From the NCBI RefSeq assembly GCF_000208745.1, contig NC_030850.1:34988041-35052040 (forward strand): a stretch of DNA of 64,000 bases, in the 5' to 3' direction. Shown here one piece after another: positions 1 through 11,006 of the stretch (positions within the stretch are counted from its first letter, which is position 1; every line of letters starts with the position of its first letter). The notes under the pieces were generated by a model that saw nothing but the letters and a program-made list of their open reading frames with translations, was not told the origin of the DNA and searched no databases. The position numbers and the translations under genes are program-made. This DNA is from Theobroma cacao. Its lineage: Eukaryota; Streptophyta; Magnoliopsida; Malvales; Malvaceae.

Positions 1-455
1 TCAACACATTTTGAAAAAGCTGAGTTCCTCTCCTTGGAGACACCTTCTTCGACCCCAGTCGAAGTTGAAGTATCAATGCCAGAGAAACGGAAAAATCGAG
101 CAATCCTTGCTTGAGATTTTAACGGCGACGGAGTTCCATCCAAAACAAATACCGGAAACGCTCCAAACTGCAACAATTTTTTTTTTTTTAAAAAGAACAA
201 CATTATAATTTTCTCACTCTGATAAATGAATAACAAAAAAACAAAAGCAATTGAATGTACCTTAGAGAAAAGGTTAATGGTTCGGAAGAAAGTAAGTCTG
301 AGATGAGGATTCCTCGCTCGATTCTTGATGGCAGTCTCGTGCTGGACTATCCAAAAGGAGAGATCTATAGCAACCTTCTTGTCTCTCAAGAAATCGAATC
401 CCTCACGTCGAGCGTAGGGTTTTAAAAGTTCCCAAAATTTGCCTCCCACCCCCAT
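1..455 (-). CDS. GEN1: Flap endonuclease GEN-like 1 (Holliday-junction resolvase), 5' end only
   Basis: XPG/Rad2-family structure-specific nuclease that cuts Holliday junctions and 5' flaps in the nucleus. Two exons are visible on the minus strand: 455-261 (65 codons, starting MGVGGKFWELLKPYA) and 167 down past base 1, joined by a GT-AG intron at 260-168. The first exon is the XPG N-terminal region, with the metal-binding aspartate in VAIDLSFWIVQHE (Asp31). The second exon begins FGAFPVFVLDGTPSPLKSQA and carries the second conserved Asp (about residue 75). GEN proteins begin MGVGG because the N-terminus threads into the active site, which fixes this start. The helical arch, XPG-I domain and C-terminus lie outside the window. 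The gene is divergent from the TRM28-like gene at 1932. GEN1 fits better than its paralogue SEND1, from recalled similarity to the Arabidopsis protein. Confidence 0.9.
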   Translation of the reverse strand, partial: MGVGGKFWELLKPYARREGFDFLRDKKVAIDLSFWIVQHETAIKNRARNPHLRLTFFRTINLFSKVHSIAFVFLLFIYQSEKIIMLFFLKKKKLLQFGAFPVFVLDGTPSPLKSQARIARFFRFSGIDTSTSTGVEEGVSKERNSAFSKCV

Positions 456-1931
456 TTTAAATATCAAAAGAATTGACTCCAATTCTAAGCGCCAACATTT
501 TCAAAGAAAAACAAGAAGAAAGAAACGGGGCAAAAGATGGAAGATGAAGAAATCGGCACCGTTACGATTTGCATTCCCGTACAAATGTCAGTTCCTCGGC
601 TCTTCGTACCGTTGGAAGATCCTTAATGAGGCTGGCGGGGGCCCGTCAGATCATGCCCAAATTAGATGACAGTCTTGGTGACGAAGCCCAATTTAATATG
701 GACAGACCTAGGCCCAATTCGGTGGCACTTGGGAGCAAAGCAATTGCAATCAGATCATCAGGACAGCATCGGATGCTGTCCAATGAGGGGGTCCACGGAT
801 CGGAGGAACTAAGATATCGTACGTGCAAATGGTTGAAGTCAGATGGCAACATGTCCGAATTACCCGGCACAGAAGTACCAGACATTATTTTTCAAAAATT
901 CTGAAATCAAATCTTTAAGACTTTTTCACATAAATCTCTGTTTTTGTTTCAGTGCATCAGTGTTTTTGTCCTGAAAACAGTGAAGAACCCTACAACATTA
1001 AAGGCATGTAAATAGTAATCGTTGTATTCTTGGACACCTACACCAGCACAAAAACACGTTACTTGATGGAATATTGGTCGTTTCCGATCTGATTTCTTAC
1101 ATAATTTAATCTGATTTTTACAAAATTTACAAGCATCAAAATAAAATGTTTTAATCTCATATTAAATAAGTAAAATATTTTTTAAAAAAATTATAAACGT
1201 GAATGTTATGTCTCTTTCAAATAATGTCACATGTCACAGCTTCAGGATGCATTGGTCCTGGACTGACCAAAATGAACAAGTCTCTCTATCAGTAATTTCC
1301 ATAGGTGAGCATCGATTTCAGAGGTCCCACGCAAACAGGATTGATCAACAATTTGAACTTTGATACGGATCACGAGATGATTGATTTGCTGCTACGCTCC
1401 CAATGGTTTTTTTGCATGTGATTATAGTGAAGTACACAGCAAATTGACAGTTAAAACGAGTCTGACCACAACCCATAGACCACCAGATTTAGTCGTGTTG
1501 AGTCAAAACGTCAGACTGATCACTTTCACTTCAAATCCAGAAAGACCTCTTCTAATTTAATCAAATCTCACTCAACATATATATATATATTTCCTTCATT
1601 TAAATAACGCACAGGTCGGAAACATCCACGCTTCTGCGTCTTTTGTCATTTCTCTCTGTTTATTTTAATCTTTTTTTTATTTTATTTACTACAAATTAAA
1701 ACCTTGCTCTTAACCTGTATAACCTGATCAGCTTTCTTACCTGGAGATCTCCCCCCCTCCCCTCCTGGAAGCTACCTCTCTCTTTCTTCTTCTACTCCCC
1801 TTTATATTTAAATTCTTTCCCTTTCACTTACTTCTTGCTTTCCCCATTTGATTCTTTGCACTCTCGTATTGTTTTCTAGCTTTTTCTCTTCTTTCGAATT
1901 CTTAAGTATATTCTTGTTCTGTTTTGCTGCA
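456..1931. other. Divergent intergenic region between GEN1 and the TRM28-like gene
   Basis: This region should hold both promoters. The right end is strongly pyrimidine-rich (about 1745-1925), as in many plant 5' leaders, with a TATA-like TTTATATTTAAA near 1800-1811, about 120 bases before the ATG at 1932. A short (AT) run lies near 1579-1590. Open frames at 439-904 on either strand have no recognisable protein features. No gene seen. Confidence 0.5.
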
Positions 1932-3838
1932 ATGGCTTCTTCGACCATTTCTAGACAGAGAAAGCATTTCCCATTGGAACGGAGACCTCGGATGCTAAAA
2001 GATTTCCTCCTGGATGACTCAAATTCATGTTCCTCGAATGGGTTCAAGTCATTTCCAAGAAAAACCTGCCAGAGCATCCGGAATCTCATCGAAACCGATC
2101 TCAACTCGAGCCATGCAAAGCCAAGCTATGCACAGCAACTTCAAAGGAGCCGATCAAAAGCTGCTTCAACAACAATCTCAACATTCCAGGCAATGATCAA
2201 GGCTGTCAGAAACATCCATTTCACTTCAGTTAAATCTCCTTCGATCCTGCCTAGAAGCCTTTCACGTAAACTGTCAAAAAAGAATTCACAGAAAGAAACT
2301 GAAACCAGAACTACCGTGAGAGTCAAAGATATCATACGGTGGAAATCGTCCCGTGATTTGGTCGAGGAAAAATTTCCACCAGCGGATTTCGCTTCTTCGC
2401 CTCATCATTGCACCACCAGGTCCACCACAACCACCACAACGACGGGGTCCAAGAGTACTCCTTGCAGTAGCAACAGCTCAAGCTGGTGTGACAGCGATTT
2501 TACCTCGGAATATTTACCTTCCGAGGAATACCACGAAAGTGAGGTCGACGTGGGTAAAAAATTCTTACCTTGTGTCGGCAAGGATCCCATGGAGACGACA
2601 ACAGGGCTAGCAGCCAACACAGCAGTGGGACCCAAAGTAAGTAACTATTCAGTGCATCGTATCTCTTATTAAAATCTTATGTGTCTGCTGATGAGGGTAC
2701 TGGATGCCTTAGTTTACGTTACCAGCCGGTGACTGTGTTGGCTTTTAGTTAAATTTTGTTTGACTTTGGCTTTGCCGAATAGTACTCTGTTGTCTGTTTT
2801 GGGCATATAAGCCACATGGCTTTGTTTAATGCATTGGATTTGTCTTTTTTGAAGACAGAGTACAACGTACTTAAGGTACATAAAGACAAAACAGAAGCAA
2901 TTAGAGTTGAGATTAAGTATAATAATAACTAAATTTCTTTTGAGTTGAGATGTAGTAACACTAAGCTGGAACTTGGAAACTTCCTCACTTGATTTTGATA
3001 TACTTTGATTGCATCACATTGAAGAAAAGCATAGGTTTATTAGTAAAACATTCCCCAATGCTTGTTTTTGTTTCCTTTGAATTAACGTCATGACCATCAT
3101 CAGCAGGGGAGGAAGCATGCAAGTGGAGAGAAAGAACAGCACAGCCCACTTTCGGTGCTTGATTTCGAGTATGAAGAAGATGATGAAGAGTCATTATCCT
3201 CTTTCAATCGAAGCCTTGCCACTATGGAGAGTATGTTCCAGTCTCTTCTCTTTATTTCCTTGTTCATATTCCTTAAACACATTAAGGTTCATTTGCAGCT
3301 AACTAGTTTTGTATTGTTACCAGGGAAAAGGCAAAAGCTTATGCAAAACATCCAGCGGTTCGAGAGTCTAGCAAAATTGGAACCTGTCAACCTAGAAAAA
3401 TGGATGTCCTTGGAAGAAACGGAAGAAGATGGTGAAGATGATGATGTAGAAGAAGAAAAAACAAATGAAGTGGAAGAAAAGGCATGGCAGCTGCTGAATC
3501 ATGTCAAAGAAACAAGTTTACTAAAGAGCTATAGATATATCAGTATCGACAAACTGCTTTTGGATCTGTTTAGAGAAGAATTAGCTACAAAGTGGAATGA
3601 AACAAGAAAAGAAGAGGTTGAACATGATATGATTAGGCAAGCAGAAGCATGGATCAATGGAGAACAGAACGAGACAGCAAAATGGAGAGTATGGGAAAAA
3701 AGAGAGGCTTATGTTAGAGATATGGACAGAGAAGGAAAGTGGAGAAAGTTTGAGGAAGAGCAAGAAGAGTTGGCCTTGGAAGTTGAGAGTAGGGTGATGA
3801 ATATTTTGGTGGATGAACTATTATTTGATCTCCTTTAA
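1932..3838 (+). CDS. TRM28-like / DUF4378-type plant protein of unknown function
   Basis: Three exons, 1932-2636, 3107-3230 and 3324-3838, join in phase to give 447 residues. The protein starts MASSTISRQRKHFPLERRP. An early block, LKDFLLDD followed by SCSSNGFKSFPRK, is what I recall from a plant family that includes TRM28 (TON1-recruiting motif) proteins. The middle is Ser/Thr-rich, including a poly-Thr run, and basic. The C-terminal half is very acidic (EETEEDGEDDDVEEE), then helical and charged, ending ESRVMNILVDELLFDLL, which resembles the end of a DUF4378 region. TRM proteins act on cortical microtubule arrays. That role is inferred from family only, and the assignment is moderate. No ATG lies upstream in frame; the longer open frame begins with TTG. 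Confidence 0.6.
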
Positions 3839-5216
3839 TTCTCACTATAAAGGCAAAGGTCAATTTCATACGTTTATCAGCTATCAATTCAGCCCATGGG
3901 CCACCCAGAGACAAGAGTTGCCCGGAGCCCGGGTCCTGCTCGTTTTGTTACCATCTGATCAAAGATTGAGAAAGAGCAGGTACCTGTTCTTAGCTATGGG
4001 CAATGTCCGTAATATCAAGAGGCAAAGAAATGAGTAAAAATGAGTTATTAGCCATGTTTCCCAGCATACTATACTAGAGTTTGAGGCTTTGTAAGGTTGG
4101 GAAGAAGAAACCCATGTAGGCATACCTCATGCCCGTTTTAGATGGATCCTGTAGCGTCAGAAATCAGAATATATGCTAAAATGTTGTAGAAAGAAAATAA
4201 ATAGCATGTACTGCTGTCATATTTCAGTAGAGGTGTCAATTAGGACTGGTTTGGCTCAATTCGACCCAAAACATTGTAAGTTGAAAAAAATATGAGCTAG
4301 ATCAGGTCAGTCTATTTTGTACGTGGGCCTTCAAAACCTCAACCCCAACTTACCCCTTTCCAACTTATGGATCGAGCTAGGTCAGTCTACTTTTTTTATA
4401 AAAAAAAATTATTTTTATAATTCTATTGAGTAAATTCTCTATTAATAAACTTGTTTTATAATTTAATTCATAAATTGAATAATAAAAATATGTTAATAAA
4501 TTATATCAAATATAAATAAGTAAATAAATTATATCAAACATAAATAAAATTTTAATCTTTTAACACAAACTACAATCCGATAAACATAATTATATAACTA
4601 AATAAATAAAAATTTCAAAACTCATTTATTTCCTCCTCACTCCTCATCTTCAAGTAAAACATTTGAATTTTATTTGAACAGTAATGATATCTCAAAATTG
4701 GAAACATTATTATCTAATATTTATTGTCATAAAAGAAAAAAATAAGTAAGTTTCAATCTTAACTAATATTATTAATTTGATAAATAAAATTAAAAATATT
4801 AAAATATATAAATAAATACTACCATGAGGTTCGGCAGCCACCCGAGCCCACCCAAGGAGGGCCTCTCCGCCAATGCCTAACTAATCTATGATCATGCAGC
4901 ATTCTGTGGTCCTTGGGCCTCCGAAGTACACCTTACTACCCACACCGGTCATAGCAAGGAATCGAACTAGATAGGTTGATGTGGCACACATGAGACAGGA
5001 ACGCATCAAAGAGCGAGATTTTGATTGGACGGACCCATGCCAATAATAACCGGTAACCTAACACGTACTCTCGTAAAGACCGACAACGGCAAGCCTTATC
5101 TTCAGTTCTCTGGTTCTCTCTGAGCATTCATACTGTACTTTTAAAACCTCTATCAATGTATATATAGACTTCCCATATTCAAGCTAAGCAAACGCATAAA
5201 AACAAAGTGGGAAAAA
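3839..5216. other. Intergenic, AT-rich with a short GC-richer block
   Basis: Bases 4240-4400 hold two near-copies of a phrase containing GAGCTAG-TCAGGTCAGTCTA, which suggests a decayed repeat. Bases 4410-4820 are almost pure A/T. Bases 4825-5000 are GC-richer and include GGAATCGAACT (4960-4970), which read on the minus strand resembles a pol III B box, but no matching A box was found. The SMO1 promoter occupies the right end. No gene seen. Confidence 0.45.
5158..5167 (+). promoter_or_regulatory. TATA box of the SMO1 gene
   Basis: GTATATATAG lies about 50-60 bases before the SMO1 ATG at 5217, as expected for a plant core promoter with a short leader. Sequence match only. Confidence 0.6.
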
Positions 5217-8103
5217 ATGCTTCAGTATGGGAGTCTTGAAGCAGCAGAGTTGGCTCTGGGGAGAAACCTAACACTGCCAGAGAAGTTGTGGTATAGTTAC
5301 TCAGCTGAGAAATCAGACTACTATTTGTATAACCACAATTGCCTTTTCTTGTTCTTGGTGTTCTCCTTGGTTCCTCTCCCATGTGTGTTGGTCGAGCTTT
5401 TTTGGTTCAACAACATGAACAAGTTCAAGCTTCAACCCAGAATCAGAAGATCGTTTTCAGAGTTGTTTAAATGCTATAAAGATGTTATTCTCAACAAGTT
5501 CATTCTTGTTGCCGTTCCTCTCATTGCTGTTTCCTTCCCTGCCCTAAAGGTACGTCGATCTAATTAAGGTATATATAGATATTTGAGGGAAAGTGCAGGA
5601 TGGTTTTAGTTTGTTTGGTTAAGTGCTCACAACTCATATCAGATCAGGAGGAAAAGGTTTGAAAATCTATGCAGGCTTTCGATCCTTAATTATCTTTTTC
5701 TCGTTTCCATGTTCAAGTCGACATATATAAACCGCTTTTCATTGTCTTTGGATCAAGAATTATTTGGGTGTTACTGTTAACTAAAGTAGCAAGCATTTGG
5801 GGCAATAGATACTTATGAAGCATCGACCAGTTTGTTCTCTTTCAAAGACGGCAGATGCTAACAAGTGCAGAACAAACCGTACCGAAGAAGAAATGAGTTT
5901 AACTCATGTCATTATTTTCCTTTCATAAAATAGAAAATTTTCACTTACCATTCATGGGTCAGGTATCCTCGTGGGGGCCATAATTTTTAAAATTTTTTAT
6001 TTATTATATATTTTAACATTTTTTATTTATTATATACATCTTTTAAATGATTCCTTCAAAATAGTTTTTATTTAATAATTAATATAAATAAAAAATAACA
6101 AATTAACGTTACAAGCCTTATTCAATTTTATCTTAATTTTTAAGTTTCTCTCCACCTATTTCTCTCTTTTTCTTTTTCTATTCTCTTTTATTTTTTAATT
6201 TTTACTTTATTCTTTTCTATATAACTCAACACTTAAATATATTTTATTTTTCAAAAGATATTTATAAACTTGCGAGCTTGAATAAAAAAAGATGAGACTA
6301 ATCACTACAATCGTGTGAAATTAAGAAAAAGTATAATTTTTTATTTTTTATTTTTTATTTACATTATTTAATTATTTATATATTTAATCATTTTATGAAT
6401 TCCTATATATGATATTTAACTTTTTATACTTTATGTATTGTAGTTTTATATTTAGTATTGTAAGTTTAAATAAAAATAAAAATAAAATATTAGATATTGA
6501 AAGTATTAATTTTTTATGTTTGAGTTTTTATAAATTTGATTAAAGTATGAGTAAGTTGAAAATAATTGATAATTTTTTAAAATGTAAATCGTCTAATTAA
6601 TTTTCTTATAATTGAGTTATCAAGCCATCTGAGATCAATTTTGAAAAAATTATTGATTAAATTTAATATATTAATTTTAAAATTTTTTAATTTTTATTCT
6701 TTTTCACAAAAATTGATTAACTTGGCTCCTGCCATTCAACATTTCTTCTTTGTTTTCGTGTTGACAGTGGGTTAGGATCCGTTACCCTACAAGCTTGCCA
6801 TTGCCATCAAAATGGGAGGTGATAAGCCAATTGGTGGTGTATTTTCTTATCGAGGACTATGGACACTACTGGATTCATCGGTTGCTGCATACCAAATGGG
6901 GCTTCGAAAATATCCACTACATGCACCATGAATACGAGGCTCCGATCGGGTTTGCGGCACCTTACGCTCACTGGGCAGAAATTCTGATTTTGGGAATCCC
7001 GACGTATCTTGGTCCCGCCATTGTTCCATGTCATATGGTCACTTTGTGGCTCTGGACGGCTCTGCGGCAGGCTGAGGCCATTGAGACGCATAGCGGGTAA
7101 ATTTGCTACTTTTTCGGTTGGAGTATTAAACCTGAAATAGAATCGATTTTTCAACCAAGTAATACCTAAAATTTTTTTTTTAATTATCTAGGAAATTTTT
7201 TTAAAAAAATTACTCATTTGATAAAATTTTTATGTTTTTATTTTAAATCAAATAAAATATATGATGACACACGCACCATTTTTTAACTCTTTCTAAATAT
7301 AAAATAGTAAATGATATTTTCACTAATAATTATTAATTAACAGGTAGTTATAAAAATTTATTTAAATAATTTATGATTTTTTTAAATATTATAATTTTTT
7401 AATTGATGTTATTGTACCAAGTTGAATAGGTTTTGAATATATTTTTTCAAATTCGAGATATTATTATATTAATTGATTATTAATTTTATTTAGTAGTTAA
7501 ATTTAAATTTTTTTTAATACTGTTATAAAAAATATAATTTAAATGAGTTAATATTTAAATTTTAAAATATTTTTAATATCTGTGTAGGTTCGACTTCCCA
7601 TGGAGTCCTACCAAATTCATTCCCTTTTATGGAGGTGCAGAGTATCACGATTATCATCACTTCGTTGGAGGACAAAGCCAAAGCAATTTTGCATCCGTCT
7701 TCACCTACTGTGATTATATTTATGGCACTGACAAGGTAGTATTCTATCCACTAAAACTACATTTACATTTATCATTTAATAATGTTGCAGAAAAAACCAT
7801 TTCTTTTATCCTTATACACTTTTTCGTAATTTGCCATAGAAAAAAGCTTTTTAATTTTTTTTTTCCGTGTATGATCGATTTATCTTTTAATTTGTACTAA
7901 TGTAGGGTTATCGTCATCACAAACGAGTCGTTCAAAAGGTAAGTTCACATGTCTACATGCAAGTGAAAATTTTACATTTTATGTGAATATAAATGAATTA
8001 ATTATGGGAAGAGTTGATTGAGTAAATTATTCTCTTTTTCTTTTTCTCTAAAATTTAGTATTTATTTTTGGTGTAGCTTAAGGACAAGAAGCACCGGGAA
8101 TGA
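5217..8103 (+). CDS. SMO1: Sterol 4-alpha-methyl oxidase 1 (methylsterol monooxygenase)
   Basis: ER membrane di-iron oxygenase that oxidises a C-4 methyl group of 4,4-dimethylsterols (SMO1 class, 24-methylenecycloartanol branch) in phytosterol synthesis. Exons 5217-5549, 6768-7096, 7588-7735, 7906-7938 and 8077-8103 join in frame to 289 residues, slightly shorter than the usual roughly 300. The three histidine clusters of the fatty-acid-hydroxylase superfamily are intact: HRLLH (148-152), HYMHH (161-165) and HDYHH (241-245). Hydrophobic segments near residues 42-60 and 95-110 fit the membrane hairpins. The last exon encodes only eight residues, ending KDKKHRE, a lysine-rich ER-type tail. Intron 1 (1.2 kb) carries an hAT-like insertion. 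The class (SMO1 rather than SMO2) comes from overall sequence resemblance. Confidence 0.93.
5956..6731. mobile_element. Non-autonomous hAT-like element in SMO1 intron 1
   Basis: About 775 bases of A/T-rich DNA with no coding content. Its ends match, in inverted order, the ends of the element at 29538-30308. The right end read on the minus strand, CAGGAGCCAAGTTAATCAA, resembles the other copy's left end CAGGGGCGAAGTTAGCCAA. The left end, GTGGGGGCCATAATTTTTAA, resembles the reverse complement of the other copy's right end. It is flanked by CCATTCAT (5948-5955) and CCATTCAA (6732-6739), a 7/8 match of the 8-base target duplication typical of hAT elements. The exact left boundary is uncertain by a few bases. 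Confidence 0.65.
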
Positions 8104-11006
8104 ACAGAATGGAAGTGGGTAGAGCACAAAATCCCAAATAGCAGACCTCAAAGAGAATTAGCTGTGCGTAGTTAGTACGAGAAGTGAAGAACAATGGAAA
8201 ATAAACATAAATAAATTACTATTAGGTTGTATTTGAGAACTTTAAATTAAGAAATAATTTGGACTTTAAATTTAGTATACATGATGTGATATATGTATAT
8301 ATATATACTTTTAAAAAATAATAAATTTTTTAAATTTATTAATCCCTATTTAGTGATAAATTTGAAATATTTATATGATTTTGTGAATTATAAGTTCATT
8401 TTCTTATGCTCCTTTTTATACGTATACATATATATATATATATATTGAATCTTAATTAAATTTTATATAATGTGAAGATAAAGCATTTCCTTCTCACAAT
8501 TTATATTTATGAAATGATATTAAAAAACAAATTCATTGAAATTTAAATGTACCAAAAATGGATTATTCAAAGAGCCAACAAAACAAATCGATCCAAGTAA
8601 TTACGTCATGGGCCATAAAAGGATCTTGATCCCTCAAATCTCTATATTCATACATTTTATTTAATTTAATTTAATTTATGTATAAAAATTGAAACAATTT
8701 AATTTATTGATTTTGTACCAATTTAGTTTTTTTTTTTTCAAAACAACATTCAATTTGATCGTTAAAAATGATAATACATAATACATAATGTTGACGTGAT
8801 AAATAAAGATAACTCAAATTAATGACATGACGTAAAATTATAAAAAATATCAAACAAAATATCAAGAGAATATTTAATAAATTAACATACGTGCTGTGCA
8901 TAAAATGTCAAAACTGAAAACCATATTAAAAACCATATTTAATAAATTAACACCGTTTGGCATTAAACGACCGCGTATTAAAAACCATAGTCGCCTGCAC
9001 GCAATTAAATCATAGACCATAGACAATTTGGCCGATATCACTTTCGAACAAATGACATAGCCCGATGCTCCTCTTACCACTAGTAAATACAATTAAAAGA
9101 TATTTACTTGCTTTATCCAGGCTTTAATGAGTTCCGTCCTATACTTATCCATATATATGCTAGTGATGGTAACACGTCTGTTCTTATCACAAGTAATATG
9201 ACTGCACTTAAATTTCAACAATTAATGTCACCATATGGGAAGCGACTATATAAATTTTTTTATAAATCATATCCTTTTTATTTAAATAAACTTTATTTAC
9301 ATCTCTTATGTTTTTAACTTTTCTCATATAATAACTGTGATTTTTTTCCTCAATTAATACCATAGAGATAATTTATATTTTCACAATAGATTAAGTTGTT
9401 AATTTTATGTAATAAAATTATCAAAACATTCTTAATTTAAATTTAACTTATCCATTTATTTAAAGAAGACAAGTTTTTGTATGTTTGATCATAAGTTGAG
9501 TTCCAAAAAGATCCCTAACATCGCCGAAGTTTAAGCAGTGACGATTGTCATTTTTTAATTTTTAATTTTATTATTATATATATAATATAATTATTTTTTA
9601 TATTTATTGTATTATTATTTTTCATGTAAAATCTTGTGTGAATGAGGTTTTTTTTTGGGATCCTCCTGGCCCGCGGACTAAGAAATTTGTAACCTTATTA
9701 ACAACTCAATTTTTGTTCACAAGTAAATCACATGTAATGCCAACAGTATTCAACGTTCTTTTGATATTTTTGGATGTGACCGTTACTGTAAATCGAAAAC
9801 GTGAATACGAAGTTTTTGTTCTCACATGTTACTGCTTTGGGTTCGCGATAAGCCATGAATTCCCCACCACAAAAGATACACTTATCACCTATGAAAAAGG
9901 ATAATACCTTGAATAATTTATTAAATTGTTACACTTTTTGGGGCTCCATTTTACGTTTAATAACGGTATAATCAAAATAATTATGCATATAATAAGATGA
10001 ATTTTAAAATTACTAATAAAAGTAAATAAATATATTTTTTTTAAATGAGAATTATATGAACTGCGCGTCGGAAGTATCTCAGGCTAGGCCTTACATCTTG
10101 ATCCAAGCAAGCATAGGAGGGAAGAAACCGACTGCGTTGTTTTTGTTCGTTACGAGTTCGGCATTAAGGCTTTGCTCTAATGAAGAGCTTGACACTTCAT
10201 TAACAAAGTCACAGTATTTGGTGACCTGTCAATGTATTAAACATTAATTGGATATGTTTGAGAGTTTCAATCACCATACTCAATTATCTTAATCAAGAAT
10301 GGACTGACAAAAATTAACAAGGCTCATATCTTTTGTGCATTTAATCACTTTTCCTTTGTTTTTTATTTTCTCCCTTCTTATGCCTAAACATAATTCTTTT
10401 TCTCAAAATATTTTTCTTATATAATTAAAACCTAATATAATAAACAATTAGAATATAAAACACATCAGCTTAAATATAAAAATATATAATCTCTAATCCA
10501 GTGTGGCAATCCTCATTCGAAGATCCCTAAATCTTATGCAATTGTTCACACAATCAAACTCCCTAAGTCCTGATTGACAAAAGCCGAAAAATTAGCCCGA
10601 AAACTCTCTTATTCTTCAAAAGGTTGTCCATAAATGGTAACTCCTTAATTTTCCCCGTACTATAAATTTCTCGGGAAAACGCATATAGAGAATCCACCCC
10701 TTCTAATATTTCTTCTCTCTCTCCTCTGTTTTCTCTTTTTCATCAAAAGCCAGAGCAGAGTATAAAAATACATTTACTGCTTGTACTTGAACAGAATAAT
10801 TAGACGTAACCAAACCGCTACCGAAGTCAACATGCAAAGGGGAGGGAAAGTTGATTGACAGGTTTTCACGGTTGATGTCATCCAACTTCGTTTTCGTAGC
10901 TCGCACTAAGTGACGGGGCTTTTTTGTTTTTAGTAATCAATTGGAGTGAGCAGAAAAACAGGGGTGGAGCAAAAGAAAAAAAAAACAAAAGGAAACAGAG
11001 ATAGCA
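8104..11006. other. Intergenic, 2.9 kb, AT-rich
   Basis: This holds the SMO1 3' end, (AT)n tracts near 8300 and 8425-8446, and long A/T-rich stretches. Open frames at 8704-9092, 9108-9317, 9638-9904 and 10056-10247 show no recognisable domain or codon bias. The right end is the UTR2 promoter and leader, with TATAAAT at 10661-10667 and a CT-rich stretch at about 10705-10745. Confidence 0.5.
10661..10667 (+). promoter_or_regulatory. TATA box, UTR2-like gene
   Basis: TATAAAT is followed about 40 bases later by a pyrimidine-rich (CT) leader and then the ATG at 11007. It implies a leader of about 300 bases. Sequence match only. Confidence 0.45.

Noticed and set aside
537..626. Small plus-strand frame starting MEDEEIGTVTICIPVQMS, between GEN1 and the TRM28-like gene
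   Set aside because: Only 29 codons with no clear donor or following exon and no recognised family; it lies in the GEN1 upstream region.
1848..1931. Upstream extension of the TRM28-like protein
   Set aside because: It also begins with TTG. The first in-frame ATG is 1932 and is preceded by a CT-rich leader.
4825..5000. Possible minus-strand SINE or tRNA relic around GGAATCGAACT
   Set aside because: A B-box-like match exists, but no A box at the right distance and no tail or target duplication was found.
9638..9904. 88-codon plus-strand frame after SMO1
   Set aside because: Hydrophobic but with no family resemblance; it begins in a T-rich stretch and ends in A/T-rich spacer.
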